DNA of 33,140 bases, from NCBI GenBank assembly GCA_036406655.1, contig DASXAP010000192.1, forward strand, positions 1 through 33,140, written 5' to 3'. The notes beneath the pieces were generated by a model, which worked only from the letters and a program-made list of their open reading frames with translations, searched no databases and was not told where the DNA came from. The translations under genes were made by a program, and so were the position numbers. This document shows positions 25,300 to 33,140 of this stretch, piece by piece (positions within the stretch are counted from its first letter, which is position 1; every line of letters begins with the position of its first letter). The DNA is from VAZQ01 sp036406655. GTDB lineage: Bacteria; Pseudomonadota; Alphaproteobacteria; Rhizobiales; Xanthobacteraceae.

Positions 25300-25800
25300 T
25301 TAGTCGGGCTCGCGTTCACCTCGCGCGGCTTCCAGCACCGCCGCGACGATTCCTGCATAGCCGGTGCAGCGGCAGAGGTGGCCGCTCAGCACCTCGACCA
25401 CCTCCGCCTCCGACGGGTCGGGGTTGCGCGCAAGAAAGTCGGTGAACGACATCAGGATGCCGGGCGTGCAGAAGCCGCATTGCAGCGCATGATTGCTCTG
25501 GAACGCCTGCTGCAGCGCATTGAGCTTGCCGTCCGGCCCGGCGAGCGCCTCGACCGTGGTCACCGCGCGGCCCTCGGCCTGCACCGCGAGCGTCAGGCAG
25601 GAGCGGACCGCGGTGCCGTCGATCAGCACCGTGCAGCAGCCGCAGACGCCGTGCTCGCAGCCGACATGGGTGCCGGTCGCGCCCAGCACCTGGCGCAGGA
25701 AGTCGCTCAACAGCATGCGCGGCTCGGCCTCGCCCAAGGCCTTGCGGCCGTTGAGCGTGAGGCTGATGCGGGCGCGCTCGCCCTTGCTCACGCGGCGCAT
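25300..25800 (-). CDS. Molybdenum hydroxylase small subunit, [2Fe-2S] protein (CoxS/XdhC-like)
   Basis: A 166-aa electron-transfer subunit with two [2Fe-2S] clusters. The plant-ferredoxin-like N-terminal domain has Cys48, Cys53, Cys56 and Cys68 (GCEHGVCGCC...RSCLTLA). The C-terminal four-helix domain has Cys108, Cys111, Cys143 and Cys145 (QCGFCTPG...LCRCTGY). All eight ligands of the xanthine oxidase family small subunit are present. It passes electrons between the Mo site and FAD. ATG 25800 overlaps the end of the FAD-subunit gene by 13 nt. The mean length for the family is about 160 aa, so it is complete. The N-terminal MRRVSKGERA is a short basic extension. Confidence 0.95.
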   Translation of the reverse strand: MRRVSKGERARISLTLNGRKALGEAEPRMLLSDFLRQVLGATGTHVGCEHGVCGCCTVLIDGTAVRSCLTLAVQAEGRAVTTVEALAGPDGKLNALQQAFQSNHALQCGFCTPGILMSFTDFLARNPDPSEAEVVEVLSGHLCRCTGYAGIVAAVLEAARGEREPD

Positions 25801-26606
25801 GCGCGGGCCTCCTCCACCACGACCGGGGCGAGCCGGCGCAGGAGATCGCGCCGCATCCGCGCCGAGGCGTGCACGTCGTCGTAGCCTTCGAGCTCCCAGG
25901 CGAGGTGCTCGATGGCATCGCCGAGCCCGGCGCCGGGCCGGATGCGCCGCACCGCCGGGCGGTCGGCCATGCCGGCGACGCCGAGGCGCACGCCGTCGCC
26001 GTTTCCGGCCAGCGCGCCGACCGCGACGATGGCAAAATCGCCGTGCCGGCGCGCCACCTCGCGAAACGCCGCGCGCTCTCCGCCCAGCGGAAAGCGAACC
26101 GCGGTGATCAGCTCGTCGGCCGCGCGCGCCGTGGTCAGCATGCCCTGCTGGAAGTCGGCTGCCGCAACGCGCCGCGTGCCCCGCTGCGAGCGCAGCACCA
26201 CCTCGCCCTCGAGCAGCGCCAGCGCCAGCGGAATCTCCGAGGCCGGATCGGCATGGGCGACCGAGCCGCACACGGTCCCCTTGTTGCGGGTCTGGAAGTG
26301 GCCGACGAACGGAAGCGCGGCGGCAACGAGCGGCAGCCTGCGTGTGAGCGCGGGCCAGCCCAGCAGCCGGTTCTGCGTGACGGCGGCGCCGACCTCGACC
26401 TCGCCGTCGAGCTCCCGGATCGCGTCGAGCTCGGCGATGCGGTTGATGTCGATGATCAGCGCGGGCTCGAGCAGGCGCAGATTGAGCATCGCCACGAGCG
26501 TCTGTCCGCCGGCGAGCACCCGGGCATCATCGCCGTATTCGGCTAAGAGCGCGAGCGCCTCCTCGACCGTCTCGGGACGGGCGTAATCGAACGGCCGCGG
26601 CTTCAT
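25788..26606 (-). CDS. Molybdenum hydroxylase medium subunit, FAD-binding (CoxM-like)
   Basis: A 272-aa flavoprotein of the xanthine dehydrogenase/CO dehydrogenase family. FAD-binding elements: LAGGQTLVAMLNLRL (about 32-46) and RNKGTVCGSVAHADPASEIPLALALL (roughly 110-134), close to the family GTxGGxxAHADPAAE consensus with Cys-Gly-Ser replacing one Gly-Gly. The C-terminal CODH-C-like part ends at the stop that overlaps the 2Fe-2S subunit start. Its ATG is 484 bp from the large-subunit stop, the interval being filled with repeats. Gene order L-M-S is the same as in many Mo-hydroxylase operons except for that gap. Whether all three are still made from one message is uncertain. Confidence 0.93.
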   Translation of the reverse strand: MKPRPFDYARPETVEEALALLAEYGDDARVLAGGQTLVAMLNLRLLEPALIIDINRIAELDAIRELDGEVEVGAAVTQNRLLGWPALTRRLPLVAAALPFVGHFQTRNKGTVCGSVAHADPASEIPLALALLEGEVVLRSQRGTRRVAAADFQQGMLTTARAADELITAVRFPLGGERAAFREVARRHGDFAIVAVGALAGNGDGVRLGVAGMADRPAVRRIRPGAGLGDAIEHLAWELEGYDDVHASARMRRDLLRRLAPVVVEEARACAA

Positions 26607-26660
26607 GGCGCCGCTCCGCTGCGGCTGCAAGCTCGCGTTGCCGTCGAGATCCTGCGGGGG

Positions 26661-26817
26661 AGCGTTCCCTCCCCCGCATAGCGCGTCGAAGACGCGCGTA
26701 AACGCGCTTGTGCCGGGGGAGGGACAGGGAGGGGGCGCAACAAACAAGCCCGTCGCGATTGTCCCCCCACCCCAGCCCTCCCCCGCAAGCGGGGGAGGGA
26801 GCAGATCCCGTGTGCCG
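26661..26817. repeat. Dispersed repeat, type 3 (157-bp direct-repeat unit A)
   Basis: It starts AGCGTTCCCTCCCCCGCATAG and ends with GCAGATCCCGTGTGCCG. It has an outer CCCTCCCCCG/CGGGGGAGGG stem enclosing GCGCGTC-GAA-GACGCGC and GCGCGT-AA-ACGCGC hairpins, followed by a second perfect hairpin CCCTCCCCCGC-AA-GCGGGGGAGGG. It is nearly identical to unit B at 26894-27050, with differences mainly between the two hairpins. Confidence 0.9.
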
Positions 26818-26835
26818 CGGCATCCCGAACGAACG

Positions 26836-26868
26836 TAGCCGGCAGCTCGACATCCTCGCGCCGAGCGT
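26836..26868 (-). pseudogene. Possible duplicated fragment of the Mo-hydroxylase large-subunit 3' end
   Basis: Read on the minus strand this piece encodes (R)EDVELPAT and matches the large-subunit tail VRDVELPAT. At DNA level GCCGGCAGCTCGAC is identical to the segment at about 27176-27190, followed by a similar CGCCGAGCG block, about 28 of 31 positions with one indel. It is only about 33 bp long and lies between the two 157-bp repeats, so chance or shared repeat flank cannot be excluded. Confidence 0.4.
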
Positions 26869-26893
26869 TCCCTCCCCCGCCTGTCTCGCGCCG

Positions 26894-27050
26894 AGCGTTC
26901 CCTCCCCCGCATAGCGCGTCGAAGACGCGCGTAAACGCGCTTGTGCCGGGGGAGGGACAGGGAGGGGGCGCAACAAGCGAGCCCATTGCGGTTGTCCCCC
27001 CACCCCAGCCCTCCCCCGCAAGCGGGGGAGGGAGCAGATCCCGCGTGCCG
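26894..27050. repeat. Dispersed repeat, type 3 (157-bp direct-repeat unit B)
   Basis: Second direct copy of the unit at 26661-26817, same length, same two nested hairpins, ending GCAGATCCCGCGTGCCG. The following GCACGCTTGCC is also shared (in reverse complement) with the partial copy at 21501-21599. It begins about 40 nt downstream, in the transcription sense, of the large-subunit stop at 27091. Confidence 0.9.
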
Positions 27051-27090
27051 CACGCTTGCCAACCAGCCGCACCCTTGCGAACCAGCAGCA

Positions 27091-29526
27091 TCACCGCGCC
27101 CCGCTCGCGGCCGCTCGCTCGCGCGGCGGCGGGGGCTCGGGGCCGGCGACGAGGGCATGGATGCGCCGCGGGGTCGCCGGCAGCTCGACGTCTCTCACGC
27201 CGAGCGCATCGGCTATCGCATTGGCGATGCAGGCAGGCACGCTCATCACATTGCCCTCGGCGATGCCCTTCGCGCCCAGCGGGGTGAACGGCGAGGGGGT
27301 CTCCTGGCGCAGCATCTCCACCGGCGGAATTTCCGCCGCGGTGGGGACGAGGTAGTCGGCGAAGGTGCCGGTCAGGAACTGGCCGTTGTCGTCGTAGACG
27401 AACTCCTCGTACAGCGCCGCGGCGATCCCCTGCACGAACGAGCCGCGCAGCTGCCCGGTGGCGATCATCGGGTTGAGCAGCCGGCCGGCGTCGTGGATCG
27501 AGACGTAGCGGTCGACCCGCGGCTTGAGCGTCACCGGGTCGATCTCGACCCCGCACATGTCGAAGACGAAGCCGTAGGTCAGCGACGTGTTGATGCGGTC
27601 GTCGCCCGATGGCGGCGTCAGCTCGGGCGGATTCCACACGCCGGTCTCGCTCAGCGCCGGCGCCATGCCTTCGGGCAGCATCACCGGCGACCAGTGCGAG
27701 GTGCCGGCGACGCGGGCGAAGGGGAGCGCGTTGTCGGGATTGCTGCGGCTGCGGATGCGGCCGCCGACGAGCTCGATGTCGGCCGGCAGCACGTTGAGCT
27801 GCTTGGCGGCAATCGCCTTGAGCTTGTCGGCCATCCGCTCGGCGGCGAGCTGCGCCGCCACCGCGGTGCCGGGGGTGAAGCGGCAGGAATAGGTGCCGGC
27901 GGCGATCGACCACTGGTCCTTGGCGGTGTCCATCTCGAGGACGACGTTGACGTCGGCGGGGGAAAGCCCGAGCCGGTCGGCGACGATCTGCGCCAGCACC
28001 GTCTGGTGCCCCTGCCCCTGCACGGTCACGTCGGCGGTGACCGACACCGCGCCGAGCGGGTCCACGTTGACGGTGACCATCGACACCGCGCCGTTCTTCG
28101 GCCCCGCCTTCTCGCGCGCCTCGGGCGTGAGCAGCGTCGACAGATAGCCCATGTTGGACATGCCCGGCTCGACCACGGCGGCAAAGCCGATGCCGTAACG
28201 GCGCCCGGCGGCGCGCGCGGCCTCCCGCCGCCGCTCGAGCTCGGCGAGCCGGCCCTCGCCGGTCACGGTCTCGACGGCGCGCAGGTAGTCGCCGGAATCG
28301 TAGAGCGCTCCCGCCGCGGCGCGATACGGAAACCTCTCCCTGGGAATGAGATTGCGCTTGATCACCTCGAGATGATCGAGCTCGAGCTCGACCGCGATCC
28401 GCTGCATCAGCCGCCCGAGCGCGAGATAGAGCTGCGGCCCGCCGAACCCGCGGATGAGGCTCGCCGGCATCTTGTTGGTGAGCACGACCCGGTTGGTCAC
28501 CTCGACATTGGCGATGTCGTAGGCGCCGGTGACGGCGCCGTGCATCCGGTAGAGCGGCCCGGGCATGGGCGCGCGCAGGAACGCGCCGTAGTCCTCGAGC
28601 TGGTCGAGGCGCAGCGCGAGCACGCGCCCGTCCCTGCTCACGGCGGCCTCGATCTCGGTGATGCGGTTGGGGCCTGAGCTCGCGGCGACGAGATGCTCGA
28701 GCCGGTCCTCGACCCATTTCACCGGCCGGCCGGTGATGCGGGCGGCGAGCGCGGCGAGCACGATATAGGGAAACACCGAGAGCTTGATGCCGAAGCTGCC
28801 GCCGCTGTCGGGGGGGATGCGCAGGCGCAGCCTGGGGCCGGGGACGCGCAGCGCCTTGGCCATCACCGGATGGGTGCTGAAGGGGCCCTGGAAGTTCGCC
28901 AGCACGTCGTAGCTGCCGTCCGCCGGCCGATGCTGGGCGACGACCACGTAGCATTCCATCGGGGTGAAGGAGTTGCGCGGATAGGTCGAGGTGAGGGCAA
29001 CCCGCGCATGCGCCCGCGCGAATGCCGCCTCGGGCTCGCCATAGGAAAACTTCCGCACCGAGATCTCGTTGCTCCCGGCTTGCGGATGCAGCAGCGGCGC
29101 GGAGGCGGCGCGCGCCGCCCGCGGGTCGATCACCGCCGCGAGCGGCTCGTAGTCGATCTGCACGAACTCGGCGGCGTCTTCCGCCAGATAGCGGCTCTCC
29201 GCCACCACCAGCGCCACCGCCTCGCCGACATAGCGCACCCGCTCGACCGCGAGCGACCACTGGTTGACCGGCGCCTTGAGCGCGATGAGGAACGGATCGG
29301 ATAGCCTGCGGACGTCCTCGCCGGTGATCACCGCCCACACCCCGTCCACCGCCAGCGCTTGGGCGGCGTCGATGCGGATGATCCGGGCATGCGCGTGCGG
29401 GGAGCGGATCACGTGGGCGCTGAGCGTCCCCGCCGGCACCGGCAGGTCGTCGGCGTAGCGGCCGCGCCCCGACAGGAGCGCCGGATCCTCCAGGCGCCGG
29501 ATCGGCGCACCGAGTGACTGCGTCAC
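27091..29526 (-). CDS. Molybdenum hydroxylase large subunit, Mo-cofactor binding (xanthine dehydrogenase family)
   Basis: An 811-aa catalytic subunit. The N-terminal a/b hammerhead starts at LGAPIRRLEDPALLSGRGRYADD. Mo-cofactor motifs are GGSFGIK (242-248), RGFGGPQ (359-365) and GQGHQTVLAQIVADRLG. The catalytic base is Glu757 in GAKGIAEGNV. The active-site loop is RGFGGPQ, as in xanthine/aldehyde/N-heterocycle hydroxylases, and lacks the AYxCSFR Cys of true CO dehydrogenase, so CO oxidation is not expected. The reaction would be hydroxylation of a C-H next to a ring nitrogen or an aldehyde, with water as oxygen source. Start is GTG 29526 (VTQSLGAP), where homology begins, with GGGAGAAGAG upstream; the longer frame before it is not protein-like. 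The product must combine with the FAD and 2Fe-2S subunits encoded downstream. Confidence 0.93.
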   Translation of the reverse strand: MTQSLGAPIRRLEDPALLSGRGRYADDLPVPAGTLSAHVIRSPHAHARIIRIDAAQALAVDGVWAVITGEDVRRLSDPFLIALKAPVNQWSLAVERVRYVGEAVALVVAESRYLAEDAAEFVQIDYEPLAAVIDPRAARAASAPLLHPQAGSNEISVRKFSYGEPEAAFARAHARVALTSTYPRNSFTPMECYVVVAQHRPADGSYDVLANFQGPFSTHPVMAKALRVPGPRLRLRIPPDSGGSFGIKLSVFPYIVLAALAARITGRPVKWVEDRLEHLVAASSGPNRITEIEAAVSRDGRVLALRLDQLEDYGAFLRAPMPGPLYRMHGAVTGAYDIANVEVTNRVVLTNKMPASLIRGFGGPQLYLALGRLMQRIAVELELDHLEVIKRNLIPRERFPYRAAAGALYDSGDYLRAVETVTGEGRLAELERRREAARAAGRRYGIGFAAVVEPGMSNMGYLSTLLTPEAREKAGPKNGAVSMVTVNVDPLGAVSVTADVTVQGQGHQTVLAQIVADRLGLSPADVNVVLEMDTAKDQWSIAAGTYSCRFTPGTAVAAQLAAERMADKLKAIAAKQLNVLPADIELVGGRIRSRSNPDNALPFARVAGTSHWSPVMLPEGMAPALSETGVWNPPELTPPSGDDRINTSLTYGFVFDMCGVEIDPVTLKPRVDRYVSIHDAGRLLNPMIATGQLRGSFVQGIAAALYEEFVYDDNGQFLTGTFADYLVPTAAEIPPVEMLRQETPSPFTPLGAKGIAEGNVMSVPACIANAIADALGVRDVELPATPRRIHALVAGPEPPPPRERAAASGAR

Positions 29527-29563
29527 CTTAGCTCTTCTCCCTGGGTTTTCGCACCCCGCGACA

Positions 29564-29592
29564 ATTGCGGCATGCCGCAAAGGCGATGTCAA
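29564..29592 (-). promoter_or_regulatory. Candidate promoter of the Mo-hydroxylase operon with overlapping 16-bp palindrome
   Basis: On the minus strand a perfect TTGACA (29587-29592) is followed by a 17-nt spacer and CGCAAT (3 of 6 to TATAAT). The predicted start is about 30 nt before GTG 29526. The perfect palindrome TTGCGGCATGCCGCAA (29565-29580) covers the spacer and the -10, the classical place for a repressor operator. A weak -10 with a strong -35 fits a regulated promoter. No regulator gene is adjacent. Confidence 0.5.
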
Positions 29593-29652
29593 ACCCGCGC
29601 ATCCGGCGTGACGCGGGGCCGATGCAAGGGGAGCCCGTTTGCACGAGCGCAA

Positions 29653-30645
29653 CTACTCGATGACGTCGTCGGCGACCAGCAGGAGGTCGCGGCTGACCGT
29701 CAGGTCGAGCGCCCGCGCCGTTTTGAGATTGATCACCAGCTCGAAGCTGGTCGGCTGCTCGACCGGGAGCTCGGCCGGCCTGGCGCCTTTGAGGATCCTG
29801 TCGACGAAGCCCGCGCTGCGCCGGGCGAGCTCAGCGATGCTCGCTCCGTAGGACATGAGGCCGCCGAGATCGACGGCCTCTCTCGACTGGTACATGGAAG
29901 GCAGACGGTCCTTGGCTGCAAGCTTTACGATCCGCCCATACTGGTTGAACATCATCGGGCTCGGCAGCACGATGAAGGCTTCGGCGCGCTGGGCCGTCAT
30001 TGCCGAGAAGGCGCCTGCAAGGTCGTCCGGGGAAGCCGCCGGCACGAGCTGAAGCTGCATCCCGAGCGTTCGCGCCGCAGCCTCGATGTCGTGGCGTATG
30101 CCCGCCATGGTGCGTTCGCCGTATGCGGTGGGGTGCCAGAGCGCCGCGACGCGAATGAGGTGCGGCAGCACGTCCCTGAGCAGCTGCAGGCGCTTGGCCA
30201 CCAGCTCCGGGCCGAGGAAGGTCGTGCCGGTGATGTTGCCCCCGGGGCGCGCAAGGCTGGCGACCAGCCCGTCGCCGACCGGGTCCGCCATGATCGCCCC
30301 GACGATTGGGATGCTGCTGGTCGCTCGCTTGGCGACGAGCGCAACAGTCGTGCTCCATGCAACGATGACGTCGGGCTTGAGACCGACCAGCTCGGCCGCC
30401 GTGGCGTAAAGCCGCTCCTGGGTCCAGCCTCCGTAGCGACGCTCTATCGCGATGTTCTGTCCCTCGACATAGCCCAGCTCGCGCAGACCTCGGTCGAACC
30501 CGTTGGAGGCGGTCGAGCGGTTTTCGGGGCCGGACCACAACGCTCCGACGCGCGGGATCCTGCCCGCCTGCTGCGCCCGTGCGGTGAGCGGCCGTGCGGT
30601 CGCCGCCGCCCCTCCGAGGAGGCAGATGAATTCACGCCGTCGCAT
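29653..30645 (-). CDS. Tat-exported ABC transporter substrate-binding protein (ABC_sub_bind family)
   Basis: A 330-aa receptor of the ABC_sub_bind (PF04392-type) family. The N-terminus MRRREFICLLGGAAA is a twin-arginine signal with later TARAQQ cleavage region. Family motifs include RIPRVGALWSG, GFDRGLRELGYVEGQNIAIERRY, ADPVGDGLVASLARPGGNITGTT and LPSPMMFNQYGRIVKLAAKDRLPSMY, ending ELPVEQPTSFELVINLKTARALDLTV. These receptors are very numerous in Bradyrhizobium-like bacteria, and the ligands are mostly unknown. ATG 30645 is chosen for the Tat motif; upstream open frame is not homologous. No permease or ATPase is adjacent. It could feed the catabolic genes downstream (126-nt gap, but with their own promoter) or be independent. 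A 9-bp inverted repeat sits just before the ATG. Confidence 0.9.
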   Translation of the reverse strand: MRRREFICLLGGAAATARPLTARAQQAGRIPRVGALWSGPENRSTASNGFDRGLRELGYVEGQNIAIERRYGGWTQERLYATAAELVGLKPDVIVAWSTTVALVAKRATSSIPIVGAIMADPVGDGLVASLARPGGNITGTTFLGPELVAKRLQLLRDVLPHLIRVAALWHPTAYGERTMAGIRHDIEAAARTLGMQLQLVPAASPDDLAGAFSAMTAQRAEAFIVLPSPMMFNQYGRIVKLAAKDRLPSMYQSREAVDLGGLMSYGASIAELARRSAGFVDRILKGARPAELPVEQPTSFELVINLKTARALDLTVSRDLLLVADDVIE

Positions 30646-30652
30646 GCTGCGC

Positions 30653-30691
30653 ACCCGTGCTCGTGGTCTTTCCCGACAAGCTAGCACGGGT
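30653..30691. promoter_or_regulatory. 9-bp inverted repeat immediately upstream of the ABC receptor start
   Basis: ACCCGTGCT (30653-30661) and AGCACGGGT (30683-30691) are exact inverse complements separated by 21 nt. In the receptor mRNA the proximal arm ends 7 nt before the ATG and includes the only GGG-type ribosome-site candidate, so a hairpin would occlude initiation. As DNA it could be an operator. Confidence 0.4.
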
Positions 30692-30704
30692 TTGCCGACC
30701 GAGA

Positions 30705-30727
30705 CCGGCAACCTGCGGCGTTGCCGG
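30705..30727 (-). terminator. Hairpin 20 nt after metH, possible terminator
   Basis: CCGGCAAC and GTTGCCGG form a perfect 8-bp stem around a 7-nt loop, shortly after the metH TAG. There is no U-run on the minus strand after it, so intrinsic termination would be weak; it may instead act as a 3' stabilising structure. Confidence 0.35.
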
Positions 30728-30747
30728 CGAGACGCTCGCGCACCCGT

Positions 30748-33140
<2,393 letters not shown>

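Larger units (their letters stand above)
26607..27090. other. 484-bp gene-free repeat block splitting the Mo-hydroxylase operon
   Basis: No real gene is present; open frames across this block are repeat translations rich in PSPASGGGSR- and PPPLAGEGWGGG-type sequence. It holds two 157-bp direct repeats (26661-26817, 26894-27050), a 30-bp tandem duplication of TCGCGCCGAGCGTTCCCTCC-type sequence at about 26857-26910, and a short stretch (about 26836-26868) resembling the 3' coding end of the large-subunit gene at about 27174-27205. Confidence 0.8.

Noticed and set aside
26661..27050. CRISPR-like array from the repeated 157-bp and 30-bp units
   Set aside because: Only two long units plus one short tandem duplication, no regular unique spacers and no cas genes.
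26603..29338. A 911-codon minus-strand frame through the repeat block and large-subunit gene
   Set aside because: It is a shadow of the large subunit in another frame followed by translated repeats; no domain or motif is visible.
27091..29526. True CO dehydrogenase (form I CoxL)
   Set aside because: The active-site loop is RGFGGPQ and lacks the Cys of AYxCSFR; a xanthine-dehydrogenase-type hydroxylase fits better.

Overview
The window is GC-rich, densely packed bacterial chromosomal DNA, with G or C at most third codon positions. Several things point to an alphaproteobacterium of the Hyphomicrobiales (Rhizobiales), in the Bradyrhizobium/Xanthobacteraceae direction: Bug/TctC-type receptors without their membrane partners, a Tat-exported ABC_sub_bind receptor with an RRREF signal, a YjgN/M48/DUF1499 membrane cassette, and three kinds of short palindromic intergenic repeat that I associate with such genomes. 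The taxonomic call is inference from family content, not from a marker gene. I recognise 25 protein-coding genes (24 complete, one cut by the right edge) and see no rRNA, tRNA, CRISPR array, transposase or phage gene.

Left part (1-9.6 kb). An L,D-transpeptidase lipoprotein (+) converges on a class III aminotransferase (-). An extensin-like exported protein (-) is divergent from a monomeric sarcosine/N-methyl-amino-acid oxidase (+). An AMP-forming acyl-CoA ligase (+) follows. Next is a three-gene membrane cassette (+): a DUF898/YjgN protein, an M48 metallopeptidase and a DUF1499 protein.

Middle part (9.6-21.3 kb, all minus strand). An MBL-fold hydrolase and a two-domain VOC (extradiol-dioxygenase-like) protein are bracketed by two inverted copies of a palindromic repeat of about 100 bp. 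Next comes a tightly coupled operon, in transcription order TctC receptor, Uma2-family nuclease-like protein, IlvD/Edd dehydratase, TctC receptor, luciferase-like flavin oxidoreductase. Three of its four junctions have overlapping stop/start codons, a good promoter precedes it, and a palindromic repeat follows it. It looks like a module for uptake and dehydration of a sugar acid or other hydroxy acid. A type I secretion ABC transporter/adaptor pair follows, with a terminator after it and a 15-bp palindrome before it, but with no outer-membrane partner or substrate in view.

Right part (21.7-33.1 kb, all minus strand). In transcription order: the C-terminal part of cobalamin-dependent methionine synthase (metH, cut by the edge), a Tat-exported ABC receptor, a three-subunit molybdenum hydroxylase (large, FAD and 2Fe-2S subunits), an acyl-CoA ligase, a 3-hydroxyisobutyrate-dehydrogenase-like enzyme and a second two-domain VOC/extradiol-type protein. 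From the Mo-hydroxylase onward this looks like a catabolic route for an aromatic or N-heteroaromatic compound: hydroxylation, CoA activation, redox step, ring cleavage. The hydroxylase operon begins at a candidate promoter with a consensus TTGACA box and a perfect 16-bp palindrome over the spacer and -10. Its large-subunit gene is separated from the other two by 484 bp of repeats, including two 157-bp direct repeats and what appears to be a short duplicated piece of the large-subunit gene's 3' end.

The most interesting candidates are the putative (hetero)aromatic catabolic cluster with its operator-like palindrome, the YjgN-M48-DUF1499 membrane cassette, the Uma2 gene embedded in a metabolic operon, and the repeat architecture around gene ends. 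None of these is proven novel from sequence alone.
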